NCBI GenBank assembly: GCA_949358305.1
Contig: OX442314.1
Location: 1,562,587-1,610,086, forward strand
Length of the DNA: 47,500 nt
Source: Strigamia acuminata
Lineage: Eukaryota; Arthropoda; Chilopoda; Geophilomorpha; Linotaeniidae
Reading direction: 5' to 3'
The notes beneath the pieces were generated by a model. The model was not told the DNA's origin. It saw only the letters and a list, made by a program, of their open reading frames with translations, and made no database searches. Shown one piece after another: positions 42,729 to 47,500 of the stretch (positions are counted from its first letter, which is position 1; each line of letters opens with the position of its first letter). A program made the translations under genes and the position numbers.

Positions 42729-44798
42729 ATGGAAAAAGAAGAAGAAAAAATAGTCGATGAGACCGAGCTCAACATCGGAACGGAGGTCGAGGTCGAAGAA
42801 ACGGATGCCGTGGCTGTAGCGGCGAAACCCGTAAGTGAAAGAGTCGTTCCGTAAACCATCTATTCATCCATTCATTTAATTAATTCGATCGCTTATTTAC
42901 AGGCCACGATCGACGACGAGGCGGTGGTTCCCGACATGCCGCGGCTGCAGCGGACGACGTCGGCGGCGTCCGAGTCGACCACCGAGGAACCAAAGGTAGC
43001 GCCGAGTGAAAGAATCGCCTCGATTTGTTTCGTTTTGTTTCACGCGTTACTTTATATCTTACTTTTCCACTTATTTTTATTTTTATTTCTATTTTTCCTT
43101 TTATTTTTATTTATCTTTTTCTTTTTATTTGTTCGTTCGTTTCCAGGTCGTGTCCATCGACGAAGGGTTGCAGCCTCGCTTCCCGGACGACGGCAACGCG
43201 CCCGTGCCGAGTCCGACAGGACCCGACAGGGTGGTGGGTTTAGAAAAAAAAAAAAAAAAAAAAAAAATATTTTTGTCCCACTATTATTTCATCTTATTAA
43301 CTCGTCCGCCTCTTTCCAGGTCACGCTGCCCACGCGACGGTCCGCGAGTCGGTCGTCGCTGTCATCGTCACTACCGTCGCCGCTACTGCAATCGCCGACG
43401 TATTCGCCACTACCGCCGCCATCCCCATCGACGGTGAGTGAAATTGTTGTTGGTTTGTTTGGGTCGAAACGTGCACGAACAAAAAAGTTCGAGTCCGGTA
43501 AAAATCGAGCCGAGGCCTCGACGCTTGCCCGTCCGCCGTCAAAGTAGCGCCCGAGAACGAGCGTTAGAGCGCATCCGACCAACTCGGATCTGTTTCGTTT
43601 CGCCTCGTTTCATAAGTTACTCCTTCTTTTCTTTTCTTTCGCCCGCCTTTTTCTTTAATTCGCTCGTTTACTTATATTTGTCTGTTCGTTTGTTTTCTTC
43701 CAGGTCGTGCCGGGCTCGTCGTCGTCGACGGTCGACCCCCGACCACGGCCCGCGGGACCCGAGACGGTGAGTAAAAGAATTATCGCGTAATTATTTTATT
43801 TTATCGATCCCGTTTATTTCGTTTTCTCGCGGGTGACGCAGCTTTCTCGGTCCCCGGGCGAAGACGAGGACGAAGAGTCGCAGGACACCACGCTGCCCCT
43901 GAATAGCCAGGCGTCGCTCGAGTCGCAGGCGACGGCGACAACAACGGCCGGGTCGCAGACCGGACGACTTGGGTTGTTCGAGGCGGCGATGATGATGCTG
44001 CGCGGTCCGAAGTCGCGGTCGACGGCGCCGGTGAGTGAAAGAATCGTCATTCCCACGCTCGTTTTATTTTATTTTCTTAGTCCGCCGCTCGTTTCGCTCC
44101 TTTCCAGATCCAGCCAGATTCGCCACGACAACAGCAACAACCATCGAATGCGTTGGCACCGGGTTTGTCGCGGCCCGCGGGTCGGGCGATGAGCGAGCGG
44201 CGGTCCGCGGAGTCCACGGGCGCGTCGCCGGTGTAAGTTTGACGCGTTCTTTGCGGGTCGCGCGCAATGTCTCACAATTTCACCTCTTTTGTAGGAAAAA
44301 GAGAGACGCGAAAGAGACCGAGGGGGAGCAGAGTGAGGATGACAGTAGTGACACCGACGACGGGCAGAGCGATGACGAGGCCGACGAGGAGCTGAGCGGG
44401 AGTGAAGCCGACGAGAGGAGTGATTGGATGCGTGGGTGGTTAGCGAAAGAGAAGGAAAGGAGGGCGATGGCGGAGAAGAAGAAGAAAGAGGAAGAAGAGG
44501 AGGAAGAGAGGGCGATGGCGGAGAAGAAGAAGAAAGAGGAGGAGGAGAAGGAGGAGGAGAAGAAGAAGAAGAAGGAGAAAAGGGAGAAGAAGAAGAGAAA
44601 AGAGGAGGAAAAGAAGGCGAGGGCGGAAGAGAAGAAGAAGAAGGAGGAAGAAGAGGAGGAAAAGAGGGTGATGGCGGAGAAGAAGAAAAAGGAGGAAGAA
44701 GTGGAGGAAAAGAGGGTGATTGCGGAGAAGAAGAAGAAAGAGGAAGAAGAGGAGGAAGAGAGGATGATGGCGGAGAAGGAGAAGAAGGAGGATGAGGA

Positions 44799-44833
<35 letters not shown>

Positions 44834-45291
44834 AGCCGAATGATGAGGGGGGAGAGGTGAGAACGGAGAAGGGGACGGAAGAGAAAAAGGGCGCCAGAAA
44901 GACGAAAGAGAAGAGAGGCGATAAGAAGGCCGTGAAGAGGGAGACGAGGGCGGGAGGGAGCGCGTGGAAAAGGATGAAGAAGGTAACGTTTTGGCATTTC
45001 CATCACCCAACTTCGTGCATATTTCTTTTTTTTTATATTTTTTTTTCTTTTTTTCCTTACCCGCGTTCTTTCCTCAAACAAACAGCCTGGAGTGGCCGCG
45101 AGAGGTATTTTCTCTTGTCTCAACTCGATCGTCCGTACTCACACACTCGCTCATTTACGAGTTTACTTTACTTTACCTTATTTTACTTTACTTTACTTTA
45201 ATTTACTTTATTTGTTTATTTGTTTGTTTGTTTGTTTGTTTGTTTGTTTGTTTGTTTCTTTATTTATTTATTTATTTATTTATTTATTCAT

Positions 45292-45355
<64 letters not shown>

Positions 45356-47500
45356 TTTTTCTCCTTTTCTCGGTAGACGCCCGGGAGATTCCCATCGCCG
45401 ATCTTAATCGCGTCGACGTCTTCGTCTTCGCCGCAATCGTCGCCGGAGACGTTTGAGGCGACGGCGCCGCTTTCGTCGGAGGTGCTGCTACGGCGAGTCA
45501 CCGTACCCGTGGAGCGGTTGTCGGAGAACGACATCCAGCGGGCGCGCAAACCCGCCCCGGACCCGCAGACCGTCGCCGGAGACGCCACATCACCGGCGCA
45601 TCCGGAACGAGTTCCGGCGCCGTCGACGCCACAGACGTCGCCGAAGTCGCCTTTGCCGTCTTCCGGGCGAGCTTCGGTCTCGTCGCCGCAGTCGTCATCG
45701 CCGACGCCGACGCCGCCGCCGCCGCCCCCGAAACGGTTGCCACCGCTGCACATCACCCTGCGGCCTCGGAATCTAAAGCGGAAGTTGTCCGATGGTCGCG
45801 CGACCAAGGCCGCGAAAGTGGCGAAAGCGGTAATTTTTGTCGATACTCGTATACCGTTTGTTCGCTCGTTTGTTTTTGATTGTCTGTTTAATCAGTTGTT
45901 TTGCTTCTTCCAGACACAAGGAACTCGCTCGACGATGCTCGACAAGTCGTCCGGTGGCACCGGCGCCGCCAACGAGCTGTCCGGTGGCACCGACGCCGCC
46001 GCCGCCGCCGCCGCCGCGACAACGGACGCGGTGACGGAAGCGAGGATTAAGGCGGCGGTGGGGGCGGCGGTGGAAGCGAAGATGGAGGCGATGGAGGCGA
46101 GGATGCTCCGGATGGTGAAGGGGGCGACGGGGAGCACGTCAACGCGGCGACGGCGGAGGGGGAGAGAAGAGAACGAGCGAACGGGGGGCGGTGGAAGAAG
46201 GGGGACGAAGGGCGCCTCGTCGTCGGGGAAAGAGGCGCCAGAGAAGGAGGGCAATAAGGCCCACTACTGCGCCATGTGCGCTTTCCGCCCGGACAGTAAG
46301 AAACAAGACGAACGAACAAACATTTATTTGTTTGTTTATTTATTTATTTATTTATTTATTTCAAATTCCAATTTTCTCTATAGAAGTGACGAAGTACGGG
46401 AGCTTCTTCCGGGACGCTTTCCGCCACTGGCGGAAGTGGCACGCCGTCCTGGACGACGCGGCCGAGGCCGCCCGAGGGTTGCTGCGGCTGTATTCGCGCC
46501 AGCCCCGTCTTTTGATTTCGGTGAATATCGAACTACCGTAGTTGAACGACTAGTTCGCTTTCTTCTTCATCCTCTTCCTCTTTTTCCTTTCTCTTTATTT
46601 ATTTATTTATTTATTTATTTCATTTTATTTTATCGTCAACGTTGTTCTTGTTGTTGTTGTCCTCCTCTAGACGTTGAAACGGATGCACGCCGAAGACGAG
46701 GATGGACATTGCCCTCTTTGCTCGGCGACGCCGTCCGCCGATGGGCTGGCCGACCATTGGCTGGATGTCCATCGGTTCGGGACCACCCCCCCGGCGTGGA
46801 TACGCGAGGAAGAGGAGAGAGAAGACGAGGAGGGGAGGCGAACCGAGGACGAGGACGAGGACGAAGACGACGACGAAGAAGACGACGACGACGGCACCCA
46901 GCATGCTCGCGGTGCTCCCCATTCGCCGCCGCGAAAGAAACGCCGCCGCAACGATTGGGACGGGTCGTTGTCGGGGAAGGTGTGTTCGGATGGGAGTGTT
47001 CGGCTCACGCGATGGGTCGTCGACGAACTTCGGTCTTTGATCGGAGAGGTAAACGACTCTTTTACGTAAAATTTAATTTTAATCAATTAATTTATTAATT
47101 TGTTTTGTTTTGTTTTGTTTTTCCTTTTTCTTCGTTCCACAGACGGACAACGTCGTTGTTGCGACGATGGACGAGATGTTGCACAAGTGGGACATATCAC
47201 CGGTGGGTATATCCGCTGCGCGTGTCGTTGTCGGCGCGTTCTAATTATTCGTTTTCCTTTTTTCCTTTCAGCCGGAACACCGGCCGCTCGTGTTGACGTT
47301 TATGGCGGAGGGGGTCCCGCCAGTGCCCGCGGGGCCATCTTCGGCGCCGGGTCTGCAGGTGCCCGTGCCCGCGGAAGAGCACGAAGACGGTGGTGGAGAG
47401 AGGTGCGGAAAAGACGGTGAAGAAGGGCGCGACGACGACGGCGACTTCGAGGCGGGACCGAAGCGAGTGGAGGGGGGGAAGGTGTGGAAGGGGAAGGGGG
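42729..47500 (+). CDS. Gene A, multi-exon acidic/coiled-coil protein with paired zinc fingers (right-arm copy, 3' end off window)
   Basis: Not a recognised family. Fourteen exons can be joined with phase kept: 42729-42830, 42903-42995, 43147-43233, 43320-43433, 43704-43766, 43842-44030, 44108-44232, 44295-44982, 45377-45829, 45914-46295, 46384-46520, 46671-47048, 47143-47202, 47272-47500. This gives more than 1,000 residues. The ATG follows a CAG after a TTTATT-rich stretch. Exons 1-7 are short and rich in Pro, Ser and Asp. Exon 8 is a Glu/Lys helix repeat (MAEKKKKEEEEEE type). Exon 9 is Pro/Ser-rich and ends in a basic KRKLSDGRATKAAK stretch. Exon 10 has an Ala run and an EAKMEAMEARM helix, then CAMC. 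Exon 11 completes finger 1 (HWRKWH). Exon 12 has finger 2 (CPLC...HWLDVH), an acidic run and a basic RKKRRR signal. A nuclear DNA-binding or chromatin role is inferred only. The exon 3 donor could be 43231 or 43234. Exon 11 uses a weak GTGAAT donor. Confidence 0.72.

Noticed and set aside
45086-45104. 19-nt mini-exon between exons 8 and 9 of gene A
   Set aside because: It has AG and GT neighbours but would break the reading frame, whereas exon 8 joins exon 9 directly in phase 0.

Overview
The window is metazoan nuclear DNA. Its split genes have short GT-AG introns with GTAAGT/GTGAGT donors and TTTCAG-type acceptors. It is very rich in microsatellites and holds parts of a Ty3/Gypsy-type LTR retrotransposon. 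An arthropod would fit, but the sequence does not prove it.

The main structure is a giant inverted repeat. The left arm (1-17653) and right arm (27461 to about 46817) are reverse complements almost throughout and flank a 9.8 kb single-copy core (17654-27460). The right arm is about 1.7 kb longer, nearly all from a longer satellite array. Both inner arm ends stop at the same terminus, CCTTGGGG, with TTAA on the left and TTAT on the right. That terminus also occurs inside each arm, next to TTAA (9613-9616; 37180-37183).

Each arm carries the same genes, on + in the right arm and - in the left. From inside out on the right: a TIR-flanked GC-rich satellite element (28026-33298); a GA/CT microsatellite and an acidic last exon (33710-34111); a four-exon coiled-coil gene (35407-36719); a second small satellite (37580-38030); two compact three-exon paired zinc-finger genes, C (38338-38855) and B (40723-41223); and a long multi-exon gene A (42729 to beyond 47500) that carries the same zinc-finger pair near its visible 3' end. 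The left arm begins inside gene A. Small ORFs of an unrecognised family lie between B and C, partly convergent with them.

The core holds, in order: the 3' part of a Gypsy pol (RNase H, AT-hook linker, integrase); a 596-aa third ORF with a DnaJ-like double CxxCxGxG motif; one LTR (24014-25026); a tRNA-Phe-type primer binding site; and a gag-like ORF. This order is circularly permuted relative to a normal LTR element. The rest of the core is AT-rich with two short tandem repeats.

I recognise no metabolic pathway. The most promising undescribed items are the paired zinc-finger family with conserved introns, the satellite with a conserved roughly 98-bp core inside a foldback-like element, and the large palindrome whose ends coincide with transposon-like termini.
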